Below, one piece after another: positions 6,312 through 14,053 of a DNA stretch of 16,630 bases. How positions within the stretch are numbered: the stretch's first letter is position 1; each line of letters begins with the position of its first letter. The position numbers were made by a program, and so were the translations under genes. The notes beneath the pieces were generated by a model. It ran no database searches. It was not told where the DNA came from and saw only the letters and a program-made list of their open reading frames with translations. Source of the DNA: Candidatus Stramentimicrobium fermentans (GTDB lineage: Bacteria > Atribacterota > Phoenicimicrobiia > Phoenicimicrobiales > Stramentimicrobiaceae); assembly GCA_012520575.1 (NCBI GenBank), contig JAAYOB010000040.1, forward strand, positions 1 to 16,630, written 5' to 3'.

Positions 6312-8018
6312 TTACCAATGCAGAGTAAAGCCCAGCCGATTGGGTATCTGCCAGTTTAAGTAAAGATTTTTGTTGATGCGGTAGTTGATCTCCTTACGGT
6401 TTTCCTGCCATTCTTTAAAATTATTGAGGTGGACCTGTCCGCCATAATTGAATTGAATGCGGTCAAAATCCATCTGTAGGCGGCTCTGCAGGAAAGGTTC
6501 CCAGCTATTTTCGCTCGCTCGGTACTCTACTCCGGCACCAGCCCATAGCCTTATGACATAGGAGCTATAGACATCATATTCAAACCAGCCTTTAGTAATA
6601 TCATTTTCATGGCGCAAGGCTAAATTCCAACGATAGTGAGGAGATAGCGTGAGCTCAAATCCGGGAAATTCAAATTCACCATCTTTAAGGTTGCCCCAGA
6701 GGGAAAGAGAATGGTTTTCTCTTTCCGGAGTACTGCCATAGAAGCTCAGGTTAGGAATACTGGTAAAGAGGGTATGAAGCCACATCTCTTCCCTATCGTA
6801 GAGGTGTTCCAGTTCTTTTCCCCGCAATAGAATCGGCACCAATAAGTCCATATCGGTTACCCCATGGTGATTACCGGTATAATCAAAGATAAGATTAGTA
6901 AAGATTAGGTGAGGGGGGTTCACCACTAAAACAATATCCCCGGCATTCTTATTGGATAGAAATCCAAAAATGTTGGGAGGAACAGCCGGAAATTTACTCT
7001 TTCTGGTCAGAATGAGCCATTCGTCTGCACTAAGCCATTCTCCCTGATAACCATCAGTATAATAGGAAAACTCATCTTTCCCCTCAAAGAGGTATCTGAT
7101 CTTCCCTTCCCCATTCTCTTGGAAAATCACTTTACTGTCAATTGAATAACCTCTCACTATATCGGGATACCCATTCTCTTTGTAAAAAGTAAAATCTATC
7201 TTTGTCTCTTGAACAATCTTTTGGGCATAGTATTCTTTTAAGTTAAGGTCCTTTAAATAAACATTGGGGAAGAAGAAGGATTCCAATCCATCACCCAGTA
7301 CCCTATTTATTTCAAGAACATGATCAATAACTATCTCATTATCAAGAGCCATGCCATGGTCACAATATAAAATTAGATTAACTTCATCCAAATTCAATCT
7401 CTTTACTAATCTGCCAAGATAACGATCAAATCTGCGAATAGAATTTAGATATATTTTCTCTCCAAAAACATGTCCGGCAGCATCAGGAGAAAACCAGTAC
7501 AATTGAATCACTCCATAGGTTTCTAAAAGCTGAGGAATGTTCATCATGGGAAGAAACATAAGAGAATCTATCACAGGTAACCCATAAAGCATACTAAACT
7601 GAGCCCTGCGTGGTATAGCAGAAAATAGATTAGAGAAAGATTTTATCCCTGATACTTCTCTGCCTTTTTCCCTATTATAATAACCCCAGCCAATATTTTC
7701 TCCTGTTTCGTTACCGAGTCCTTCTTTGAGTCGGGGGATAATATTCTCGGTTCCACCCGGAAAGAGACTCAAACCATATTTAATGGCATGCCCTTCTTTG
7801 AAGATGGCTTTAGTATTGGGGAGATATTCTTCCTCCATATACTGAAAAAATTTTGAGGAAGAAACGGCATCAAGATGAATTATAAGAAATTTAGGGCTTA
7901 CCTCTCGGCAAAAGGCAGTAGGAACTACTGATAAGAAAAATGCGATCATAATTAGCAGATAAATAAAAAAACAACAACCTCTTCTATTGCTTTTTAAAAA
8001 AAACAGTGTTTTGATCAA
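6312..8018 (-). CDS. Exported alkaline-phosphatase-superfamily phosphodiesterase with C-terminal beta-barrel-like region
   Basis: A 568-residue exported hydrolase. Residues 15-37 form a hydrophobic signal peptide, with likely cleavage near AFC-RE. The catalytic domain (about 43-425) keeps the metal and nucleophile residues of the type I phosphodiesterase/nucleotide pyrophosphatase group: HLDAV (D50), FPGGTENIIP (T90, nucleophile), FSPDAAGHVFG (D179, H183), CDHGM (D220, H221) and NHHGVTD (H384/H385). From about 424 to the end the sequence becomes alternating aromatic and polar, like amphipathic beta-strands, and finishes GFTLHW with a terminal Trp, as outer-membrane barrels do. Enzyme plus barrel is unusual; the barrel is inference. 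The start is TTG with only a purine-rich stretch upstream; no in-frame ATG comes before M24. The substrate may be a phosphodiester or a phospho- or sulfo-lipid or glycan. The gene is monocistronic. Confidence 0.8.
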   Translation of the reverse strand: MIKTLFFLKSNRRGCCFFIYLLIMIAFFLSVVPTAFCREVSPKFLIIHLDAVSSSKFFQYMEEEYLPNTKAIFKEGHAIKYGLSLFPGGTENIIPRLKEGLGNETGENIGWGYYNREKGREVSGIKSFSNLFSAIPRRAQFSMLYGLPVIDSLMFLPMMNIPQLLETYGVIQLYWFSPDAAGHVFGEKIYLNSIRRFDRYLGRLVKRLNLDEVNLILYCDHGMALDNEIVIDHVLEINRVLGDGLESFFFPNVYLKDLNLKEYYAQKIVQETKIDFTFYKENGYPDIVRGYSIDSKVIFQENGEGKIRYLFEGKDEFSYYTDGYQGEWLSADEWLILTRKSKFPAVPPNIFGFLSNKNAGDIVLVVNPPHLIFTNLIFDYTGNHHGVTDMDLLVPILLRGKELEHLYDREEMWLHTLFTSIPNLSFYGSTPERENHSLSLWGNLKDGEFEFPGFELTLSPHYRWNLALRHENDITKGWFEYDVYSSYVIRLWAGAGVEYRASENSWEPFLQSRLQMDFDRIQFNYGGQVHLNNFKEWQENRKEINYRINKNLYLNWQIPNRLGFTLHW

Positions 8019-8121
8019 CTTTTCTTTTATGGTAATTTTTCCTATTTTACAACATATTTTACTATTTATATCCTATGTCCTTATTGATTAAACTTGGCAT
8101 ATTTACCTTGCCCTCTATAAA

Positions 8122-8150
8122 TTAGTACCATTATTAACCTGTTTTGTCAA
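8122..8150 (-). promoter_or_regulatory. Promoter of the exported phosphodiesterase gene
   Basis: Minus-strand TTGACA (8150-8145) is perfect. A 17-base spacer ends in TGG, followed by TACTAA (8127-8122), a poor -10 that is helped by the TGG extension. It predicts a leader of roughly 97 bases before the TTG start. Confidence 0.5.
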
Positions 8151-8184
8151 AAATAGCATCCCTTAAATTCTATTCTATATATTT

Positions 8185-8727
8185 TTAAAATTTCACCTCG
8201 ACGCTCTGTCTGCTCTCTTCTTCGGCTTCAAAATAGGAGCGTCCTTTAAAGCCAAAAACGTTAGCAATAATGGCAGCCGGGGCCTTGGCAATACCGATAT
8301 TATACTTCATAGCGGTATCATTGTAGAATTGTCTGGAAAAACCTATCTTGTCTTCGGTATTTTTCAGTTGTTCCTGTAAATCCAGAAAGCTGGCATTGGC
8401 TTTTAAATCGGGGTAACTTTCCGCCACGGCAAAGAGGCGGCCTAAAGCTCCACCTAATTCGGTATTGGCTTTTATCTTTTCATCCGGAGTCTGGGCAGAC
8501 ATATATTTAGTACGAGCTGCGGTCACATTTTCTAAAGTCTCTTTCTCATGCTGGGCATATCCCTTGACCGTATTGACCAGATTGGGTATCAGGTCAAATC
8601 TTCTCTTCAACTGAACATCTATCTGGGCCCAGGCATTGTCCACTCTCCCCCTCAACGTGATAAAGTTATTGTAGGTTATTAATGCCCATAGAGCAGCTAG
8701 CACTAAAAAAATTAATGCAAAACTCAT
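8185..8727 (-). CDS. lemA: LemA family membrane protein
   Basis: A 180-residue LemA protein of typical length. It has one N-terminal membrane helix (2-20), followed by a long all-helical domain. Family marks are VQLKRRFDLIPNLVNTVKGY (38-57), ESYPDLKA (103-110) and SRQFYND (131-137), then NVFGF (156-160) near the end. AAAGGAG lies 7 bases before the ATG. It is the second gene after the DUF2207 protein, 109 bases away, with no terminator between them. LemA and DUF2207 proteins are often neighbours in bacteria. Their joint function is undetermined, although a role in the envelope is likely from the membrane anchors. The helical domain would sit on the outer or the cytoplasmic side; the sequence does not settle this. 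Confidence 0.93.
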   Translation of the reverse strand: MSFALIFLVLAALWALITYNNFITLRGRVDNAWAQIDVQLKRRFDLIPNLVNTVKGYAQHEKETLENVTAARTKYMSAQTPDEKIKANTELGGALGRLFAVAESYPDLKANASFLDLQEQLKNTEDKIGFSRQFYNDTAMKYNIGIAKAPAAIIANVFGFKGRSYFEAEEESRQSVEVKF

Positions 8728-8836
8728 CTTCTTACTCCTTTCTTAAATTGTTAATTAATTTTCTAATCTCTCTTAAATCCTTATTATCCAGTTTTACGGA
8801 AATTATCTGCTTCCTTATTGATTGCAATCTAATCAA

Positions 8837-10696
8837 TCAGAAAGCACCGGCACCACCGCCCCCTCCTCCTCCACTGCTGCTGCCACCGCCGGAGGAGAAT
8901 CCTCCACCGGAGCCGGTAGAGGGTGCCTTATAAGAAAAAGCACTGGAAAATGCCTTATCAAAGGAACGAAAGGAGGCCGCATTGAGCTGACCGGTACCAC
9001 CGGTCAGATGGTATAATATAGTCGAATTATTCATGGTAATATTCTGGGCAGCTAAAATTGGTCTTAATTTAGCAATGACCTTTTCTGCTACACCTAAGGT
9101 TATAGCATAGACTAAGTAATGCTCCCATACTACCAGTGAGGGTATTTCATAGTCCTTCATATTGCTGAAATGTAATAAAAATCGTTTAAAAGCAGTCCAT
9201 TTTTCATATTCATTCACTCCGGTTTGCGTCTTTTTTCTGATGGTTGAACCATAAATTATCAGACCGGCACCGGTAAGTAGTACTGTAAATAATAATGGTA
9301 TCCAGACAAGCCATCTAATCTTAAAGAAGAGACCTGCAACCATTAAAACCAAGACAGCGCCAATCTCTCCCAGCATAGTTTTTATAGCTGTTTCTAATCC
9401 CGGTTTATCTTTGTGAAAATAACCGTATTTATCAAACTCCTTTTTAACAATTCTCTGCCAATCAAGATATTTTTGGCGAAATAAGCCCGGGGCCCAGGAC
9501 GATTTAGCAGTCTGCTTGGCGTATTGTTCAATCTCTTTTAAGGAGACTGAATCCCTCCTCCCAACAGTGCCAAAAAGCCAGTCGATAAGGTCGATTTCAT
9601 GCCTTTTTAAGGAAGAATAATCTTTTTTGATAAGTGTAAAACGATAATCCTTTTTTTTGAAGAGTCCGCTCATTTCTTCATCTATTCTTAAGTACTTCTT
9701 GCGGGCCAAATCCATCAAGGTTGCCATAATATCTTTAGAGGTTGCTCCCTGTAAATCCATCAAATAGCTCAACACGGCAGGAGTAATATCCTGAGGCAAT
9801 TCCCGATAATAATCTAATTTCAGCTCCGGTTTAAGTTCGCGATCATATTTAAAGTAAAGCCGAATAGCCATAACAATATTTAGAATAATTACTACCGGTA
9901 TCAGTAAAAGTGCAAAAACAGTAATATTATGACGACGTTGGCCGCTTTTTGCCCAATTCAACTCCTCCCGCATAATTTCTCCATATTTATCTTGCGCTAC
10001 CATTCGAGAGGAATAAGGGGCAAAGGAGATAGGGAATAAAATCCTCGCCTCTATCATTTCTTGAGAAGGAAGATTATCTACCTGATAAAGTACATATCCG
10101 CTATCCTCTATCGTTACCTGCCCCTGAGACGGACCATGACCAAAAACTTTTATATTATCAACCGATACTGCCTGATTAGGAAAGTAGATTTCAATCCTGG
10201 CTCGTTCAATGGGTGAGGTATTGGTAGTATCAAAGAATTTCCAATAAAATTCAGCTATATCGTTATATTTGGTGACTACATTCTTCAGGCGGTATTCCAA
10301 TAAAAATCTTTTTGTCACATTAGCAGATCTATCATAAATACGAAAGGTGACCATATTACCTTTCGTTTCCTCTGTTACCTCCAGCTTCTTTCTCGCCGGT
10401 TCATATTCTGCTCCATAAAAATAAGCCAGTCCATCAGAACCCTTCAAGCCGATAGAGCGGGTAATACCGTTAAACTCTCCGGAAAACCGATAGGTGAATA
10501 ACTCACTGACCTCTGCATCACCGTTTTCCTGAATAAATACCTGTGCTTCATAGTCCATAATACGAAAGCTGCGGTCATCTTGAGCCAGCCCATCATTACA
10601 AAGGCAAAGTATTAGGAAAGTCAAAAGGATCAGAAAAAATAATTGAACCTTCTTTTTGCTCATTTTATTCATCCTGTAGTCGAACATTTCGCTCAT
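8837..10696 (-). CDS. DUF2207 membrane protein with glycine-rich tail
   Basis: A 619-residue DUF2207 family protein. A signal or anchor segment (16-38) is followed by a beta-rich extracytoplasmic domain (about 41-240), a membrane helix (257-281) and a cytoplasmic part with a winged-helix-like stretch (ITPAVLSYLMDLQGATSKDI, 304-323). Two close membrane helices follow (442-459 and 461-483). The C-terminus (594-619) is almost only Gly and Ser and ends GGGAGAF, a low-complexity tail typical of this family. AGGAGG is 5 bases before the ATG, so the start is well supported. It is the first gene of a unit with LemA. In many genomes LemA comes first; here the order is reversed. Biochemical function is unknown. 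The divergent CPBP protease next door may share regulation. Confidence 0.9.
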   Translation of the reverse strand: MSEMFDYRMNKMSKKKVQLFFLILLTFLILCLCNDGLAQDDRSFRIMDYEAQVFIQENGDAEVSELFTYRFSGEFNGITRSIGLKGSDGLAYFYGAEYEPARKKLEVTEETKGNMVTFRIYDRSANVTKRFLLEYRLKNVVTKYNDIAEFYWKFFDTTNTSPIERARIEIYFPNQAVSVDNIKVFGHGPSQGQVTIEDSGYVLYQVDNLPSQEMIEARILFPISFAPYSSRMVAQDKYGEIMREELNWAKSGQRRHNITVFALLLIPVVIILNIVMAIRLYFKYDRELKPELKLDYYRELPQDITPAVLSYLMDLQGATSKDIMATLMDLARKKYLRIDEEMSGLFKKKDYRFTLIKKDYSSLKRHEIDLIDWLFGTVGRRDSVSLKEIEQYAKQTAKSSWAPGLFRQKYLDWQRIVKKEFDKYGYFHKDKPGLETAIKTMLGEIGAVLVLMVAGLFFKIRWLVWIPLLFTVLLTGAGLIIYGSTIRKKTQTGVNEYEKWTAFKRFLLHFSNMKDYEIPSLVVWEHYLVYAITLGVAEKVIAKLRPILAAQNITMNNSTILYHLTGGTGQLNAASFRSFDKAFSSAFSYKAPSTGSGGGFSSGGGSSSGGGGGGGAGAF

Positions 10697-10774
10697 AGTT
10701 TCCTCCTTTCTTATTACAATTAATAAGAAAAAGCAGAAATTTTACGGAACAAAGACAAATTTATTTAATTATAT

Positions 10775-10780
10775 ATTATA
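10775..10780 (-). promoter_or_regulatory. Candidate -10 of the DUF2207-lemA operon
   Basis: A perfect TATAAT on the minus strand (10780-10775) lies 78 bases before the DUF2207 ATG in a very AT-rich stretch. No matching -35 was found 16-18 bases upstream, so this is tentative. Confidence 0.35.
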
Positions 10781-10840
10781 CTACAAATGAGTAAAATTAG
10801 ATTAAGATTGTGATGAGAAAAAAATTAAAAAGCCTTACCC

Positions 10841-10856
10841 GCCAAGAATTATTGGC
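10841..10856. promoter_or_regulatory. Near-perfect 16-bp palindrome over the CPBP promoter -35
   Basis: GCCAAGAATTATTGGC is palindromic at 14 of 16 positions, with arms GCCAA/TTGGC and centre AATT. Its right arm overlaps the -35 of the CPBP gene (10852-10857). This is the place and shape of a repressor operator, but the binding protein is unknown. Confidence 0.35.
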
Positions 10857-10880
10857 AATAAGATGATATTTGTATTATAT
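10852..10880 (+). promoter_or_regulatory. Promoter of the CPBP protease gene
   Basis: TTGGCA (10852-10857), a 17-base spacer and TTATAT (10875-10880) predict transcription from about 10887. A start codon at 10880 would overlap the -10, which supports ATG 10973 as the true start. Confidence 0.5.
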
Positions 10881-10972
10881 TGAACATAACTTATAGTGTG
10901 AATCTATTTCGAATCTATATTTCGATTATTCGATGTCTAATGGCAGTTTTTTGGCAGGAGGATAATTTTATT

Positions 10973-11881
10973 ATGATGGAAAAAAATAAAAAAGTGTTAT
11001 TATTTACTGGTCTGACTTTTCTGCTCAGTTTTTCACTGGTCTTCTTTTACTTTATGTTGGGTGGCAAATGGGTTCCTCCCGGTACTTTAATCATCTCGGT
11101 CACTTATATGTTTATTCCTATGCTGGTGACCATTATAGTCCAGAAGCTCATTTACAAAGAAAAAATCAAAGAACCATTGGGGGTTTCTTTTAAATTAAAC
11201 TGTTGGTTTGCAGTTGCCTGGCTCCTGCCCTTTCTACTGGCATTTCTCACTCTGGGCATCAGCCTCCTTATCCCTAATGTGCAATTTGCCCCGGATATGT
11301 CAGGTATTTATGAGGGACTGGAGGCAACTATGAGCCCGGATCAGATTGCCGCCATGAAGGCGCAAGTACAAGCTTTGCCCCTGCACCCTTTCTGGATGGG
11401 GGTACTCTCGGCACTGGCAGCCGGTATAACTGTCAACGCCATTTCCGGTTTTGGCGAAGAACTTGGCTGGAGAGGGTTACTTCAGAAAGAACTTAGCTAT
11501 TTAGGATTCTGGAAATCAACTATCACCATCGGTTTTATCTGGGGAATATGGCATGCTCCGATAATTTTGCAGGGACATAACTACCCGCAGCACCCCAAGA
11601 TAGGAGTACTTATGATGGTTATCTTGACTATACTTCTCTCACCCATCTTCAGCTATGTGCGTCTGAAGGCAAAATCGGTTATAGCTGCAGCTATCATTCA
11701 TGGTTCTCTTAACGCTACTGCCGGTCTGCCATTGATAGTTTTAAAAGGGGGAAATGACCTGCTAGTGGGAGTGCCCGGTTTAGCAGGATTTGCCGCTCTG
11801 GTTTTGATTAATTTAGGACTTTTGATCTATGACCGCTATTTTGCTAAAGACAAAATAATGACGGGTTCATGTACGAATTAA
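10973..11881 (+). CDS. CPBP (CAAX/Abi) family intramembrane metalloprotease
   Basis: A polytopic membrane protease of the CPBP family, 302 residues, with about eight hydrophobic segments. The three catalytic motifs are intact: GEELGWRGL (161-169, EExxxR), FIWGIWHAP (188-196, His194) and IIHGSLN (241-247, HxxxN). Glu and His residues bind the catalytic metal within the membrane. The frame can be extended to TTG 10880, but that codon sits in the promoter -10, while AGGAGG (10956-10961) lies 11 bases before ATG 10973. Relatives process prenylated proteins, bacteriocins or anti-sigma factors; the substrate here is unknown. The gene is divergent from DUF2207-lemA, which suggests shared envelope control, but that is inference. 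No immunity or bacteriocin gene is adjacent. Confidence 0.9.
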   Translation: MMEKNKKVLLFTGLTFLLSFSLVFFYFMLGGKWVPPGTLIISVTYMFIPMLVTIIVQKLIYKEKIKEPLGVSFKLNCWFAVAWLLPFLLAFLTLGISLLIPNVQFAPDMSGIYEGLEATMSPDQIAAMKAQVQALPLHPFWMGVLSALAAGITVNAISGFGEELGWRGLLQKELSYLGFWKSTITIGFIWGIWHAPIILQGHNYPQHPKIGVLMMVILTILLSPIFSYVRLKAKSVIAAAIIHGSLNATAGLPLIVLKGGNDLLVGVPGLAGFAALVLINLGLLIYDRYFAKDKIMTGSCTN

Positions 11882-11931
11882 TGATAACAATATTTAACCT
11901 TTTCTTAATTCCTAACCTAAAAATAAAAAAA

Positions 11932-11984
11932 GATTGAGCCTTATGTAATAAGAATCGATGTTCAGATCTGATTAGGGCTCAGTC
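11932..11984. terminator. Branched hairpin between convergent genes, candidate bidirectional terminator
   Basis: GATTGAGCC (11932-11940) pairs with GGCTCAGTC (11976-11984), with one G-U pair on the plus-strand RNA. Inside are a 5-bp hairpin (CTTAT/ATAAG) and the 10-base palindrome TCAGATCTGA. The minus strand continues into TTTTTTTATTTTT, as at a terminator for the Fe-S operon. The plus strand continues into AATTTT. The 35-base loop is long for a simple intrinsic terminator. Confidence 0.5.
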
Positions 11985-12110
11985 CTAATTTTCTATCTCA
12001 ATTAACATGCACCATATGGCGGCAGCTTTTTTGTTTCTCACTTTTCCTCAGCAGGTTTACTCAGAGCACTGAAGTAATTTACTTTTTCAGCATTCTTTTC
12101 TATTTTTCTT

Positions 12111-12731
12111 CTATTCTTCGAAATGTTCTTTCTTATATTTTTCTATTAATCCCAAAATCTCTTCCTTGCACTCTCCACACACTGTTCCTGCTTTGGTCTT
12201 TTCCTGTATATCTAAAAAGGTTCGGGCACCATCTAATACCGCCTCTTCTATCTCTTTATCGGTAACATCCATACATTGGCATACTACTCGAGCTTTATCT
12301 TCTTTAATCTTATCAATCATGCCATTACGACGATAATAATCATTAATGGCGGCTTTGAGGGCTTTATCACCCAATACAGAGCAGTGTACCTTATGGATGG
12401 GCAGACCGCCCAACTCTTTAGCTACATCCTTCGGTGAGATATTATAGGCATCTTCCAGCGTTTTACCGATTACCATCTCCGATAGTATGGAGGTACTGGC
12501 AATAGCACTGGCACAGCCATAGGTCTTCCATTTACAATCGGTGATGATTCCCTTTTCTTTATCAACTTTAATCCCCATCATCATCTCATCGCCGCATTTC
12601 ATATTGCCTACTACACCCTTACCGTCCTCCTGATAATTCCGCTCATCTTCCAGGATATTGCGGGGTTTTATAAAATGCTCTTTTAACTTTTCCGAATAAA
12701 CCCATTCTACCTTAGTGCTTGTTTCACTCAT
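12111..12731 (-). CDS. IscU/NifU-type Fe-S scaffold with C-terminal BFD [2Fe-2S] domain
   Basis: A 206-residue Fe-S cluster scaffold. The NifU-N/IscU domain (about 12-137) has the three cluster cysteines: KCGDEM (C46, with D48), YGCASAIAS (C73) and VHCSVLGDKA (C117). A BFD-like [2Fe-2S] domain follows (148-200), with VVCQCMDVTD (C151, C153) and TVCGECKEE (C185, C188). The third domain of full NifU (Nfu) is missing, so this is the two-domain form found in many anaerobes. It receives sulfur from the cysteine desulfurase upstream and passes clusters to target proteins in the cytoplasm. The ATG overlaps the end of the desulfurase gene by 8 bases (ATGAGTGA), so translation is coupled. No hscA, hscB or iscR is present. 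Confidence 0.93.
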   Translation of the reverse strand: MSETSTKVEWVYSEKLKEHFIKPRNILEDERNYQEDGKGVVGNMKCGDEMMMGIKVDKEKGIITDCKWKTYGCASAIASTSILSEMVIGKTLEDAYNISPKDVAKELGGLPIHKVHCSVLGDKALKAAINDYYRRNGMIDKIKEDKARVVCQCMDVTDKEIEEAVLDGARTFLDIQEKTKAGTVCGECKEEILGLIEKYKKEHFEE

Positions 12732-13923
12732 TCTTCACTCCTTCGACATCAACTGTGGACATTCTCCTAATTTTCTTAATTATTTCCGGCAATACTTCAA
12801 TAACATAATCGATATCCTCTTCTGTAGTGTCTCTACCCATACTGATTCTAATGGAACCATGGGCATATTCAATCGGCATACCAATACCTAAAAGTACATG
12901 TGAGGGGTCCAGCGACCCGGAGGCACAGGCAGATCCGGTGGAAACAGCAATGCCGGTTAAATCGAGATAGAGCAATATCGCCTCACCTTCTGCTCCAGGA
13001 AAAGAAACATTTAAAGTATTGGCTAAACAATCTTCCGGGTGTCCGTTAAAATAGATATGGTCAATCTTACCTTTTAATCCTTCCTTTAACTTGTTTTTGT
13101 AGGAGAGCAGTCTTTCATGGTCAGCCGCCATCTCGGCTTTGCGCAGCTCTACTGCCTTGCCAAACCCCACAATACCTAAGGTATTTTCAGTCCCTGCCCT
13201 GCGACCATTCTCCTGATGTCCCCCCCGTATAAGCGGGCAGAAAGGAGTATTTTTATGTATATACAAAGCTCCAATCCCTTTGGGCCCGTACAGTTTATGG
13301 GCGGAAAGGGTTAAAAAATCCACACCTAAATCATTGACATCTACCGGTATCTTCCCCACCGCCTGTACCGCATCGGTATGTATTAAGCTACCATAACGGT
13401 GAGCAAGCCGACTAATTTTTTTAATATCCTGAATTGTTCCTATTTCATTATTAGCGGTCATTATGGAGACCAGTGCGGGTCCTCTTTTCAGCTCCTCTTC
13501 CAGCTCATCCATAATAATCTTGCCATATTTATCAACATTGATATATTTCACCTCGGTATTTCTATCGGTCAGGCATTTCACCGTCTCTATAACACAGGGA
13601 TGTTCAATGATTGAAGTTATCACTTTATTAAATTTAACGGAATTAAAGCAACTGCACTGCTTGGAAGGACAGGCCAAAATAGAAAGGACCGTATTGTTGG
13701 CTTCCGAACCTGAACCGGTAAAAACAATCTCTTCAGGACTGGCACCGATAAAAGAAGCCACTGCCTCTCTCGCCTCTGCCATCATTACCTTAGCCGCCCT
13801 GCCGAATTGGTGCAAACTCGAAGGATTACCAAAAACATCCATGGCTTTGATAATTTCTTCCTTTACCATAGGATGTAATGGTGTAGTACCATTATTATCC
13901 AGATAAACTCTACGTATTACCAT
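12724..13923 (-). CDS. Cysteine desulfurase (NifS/IscS type)
   Basis: A 399-residue PLP enzyme that takes sulfur from cysteine for Fe-S cluster assembly. It has YLDNNGTTP (7-15), EHPC (108-111, His109 stacks on PLP), HTDAVQAVGK (182-191) and LSAHKLYGPKGIGAL (206-220, Lys210 binds PLP). GHQENGRRAGTEN (235-247) and STGSACASGSLDPSHVL (328-344, catalytic Cys333) complete the active site. It is of normal length for group I desulfurases. Cysteines cluster at C85, C90 and C92 in CPSKQCSC, where relatives have a plain surface loop. AGGAG is 10 bases before the ATG. It overlaps the IscU-type gene and is read from the promoter at 14009-14017. Whether it serves general or special Fe-S assembly cannot be told; no nitrogenase genes are nearby. 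Confidence 0.95.
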   Translation of the reverse strand: MVIRRVYLDNNGTTPLHPMVKEEIIKAMDVFGNPSSLHQFGRAAKVMMAEAREAVASFIGASPEEIVFTGSGSEANNTVLSILACPSKQCSCFNSVKFNKVITSIIEHPCVIETVKCLTDRNTEVKYINVDKYGKIIMDELEEELKRGPALVSIMTANNEIGTIQDIKKISRLAHRYGSLIHTDAVQAVGKIPVDVNDLGVDFLTLSAHKLYGPKGIGALYIHKNTPFCPLIRGGHQENGRRAGTENTLGIVGFGKAVELRKAEMAADHERLLSYKNKLKEGLKGKIDHIYFNGHPEDCLANTLNVSFPGAEGEAILLYLDLTGIAVSTGSACASGSLDPSHVLLGIGMPIEYAHGSIRISMGRDTTEEDIDYVIEVLPEIIKKIRRMSTVDVEGVKNE

Positions 13924-14008
13924 ATCTAAAATACTCCTGAAGCTACTAATGATTAACTAAAAGTGTACCTTACTCTTTTTTAATAAATCACTGCTTTCTT
14001 TAATTCGT

Positions 14009-14017
14009 ATTATACCA
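14009..14017 (-). promoter_or_regulatory. Extended -10 promoter of the nifS-iscU operon
   Basis: TGG-TATAAT on the minus strand (14017-14009) is a perfect extended -10. The region 16-18 bases upstream shows no -35. It starts an mRNA with a leader of roughly 80 bases in the 130-base gap after phosphofructokinase. Confidence 0.6.
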
Positions 14018-14053
14018 TGCCTTTTTAAAGATATTCCTTTTTAGCAAAAACTT

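Noticed and set aside
7905-7915. Lipoprotein signal (TAFC) in the exported phosphodiesterase
   Set aside because: Phe precedes the Cys, which the lipobox does not allow, so ordinary signal peptide cleavage is more likely.
8837-8935. Repetitive GGX-rich DNA, tandem-repeat-like
   Set aside because: It is the codon run for the Gly/Ser tail of the DUF2207 protein, a known feature of that family, and not a separate repeat element.
10880-10972. Longer CPBP start at TTG 10880
   Set aside because: The codon overlaps the predicted -10 and adds 31 residues without a ribosome site; AGGAGG favours ATG 10973.
12038-12113. Minus-strand frame just past the IscU-type stop that reads NAEKVNYFSALSKPAEEK
   Set aside because: It is in another frame, has no start codon or ribosome site and is very short. 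A frameshifted tail of the scaffold gene is unlikely because the BFD domain is already complete.
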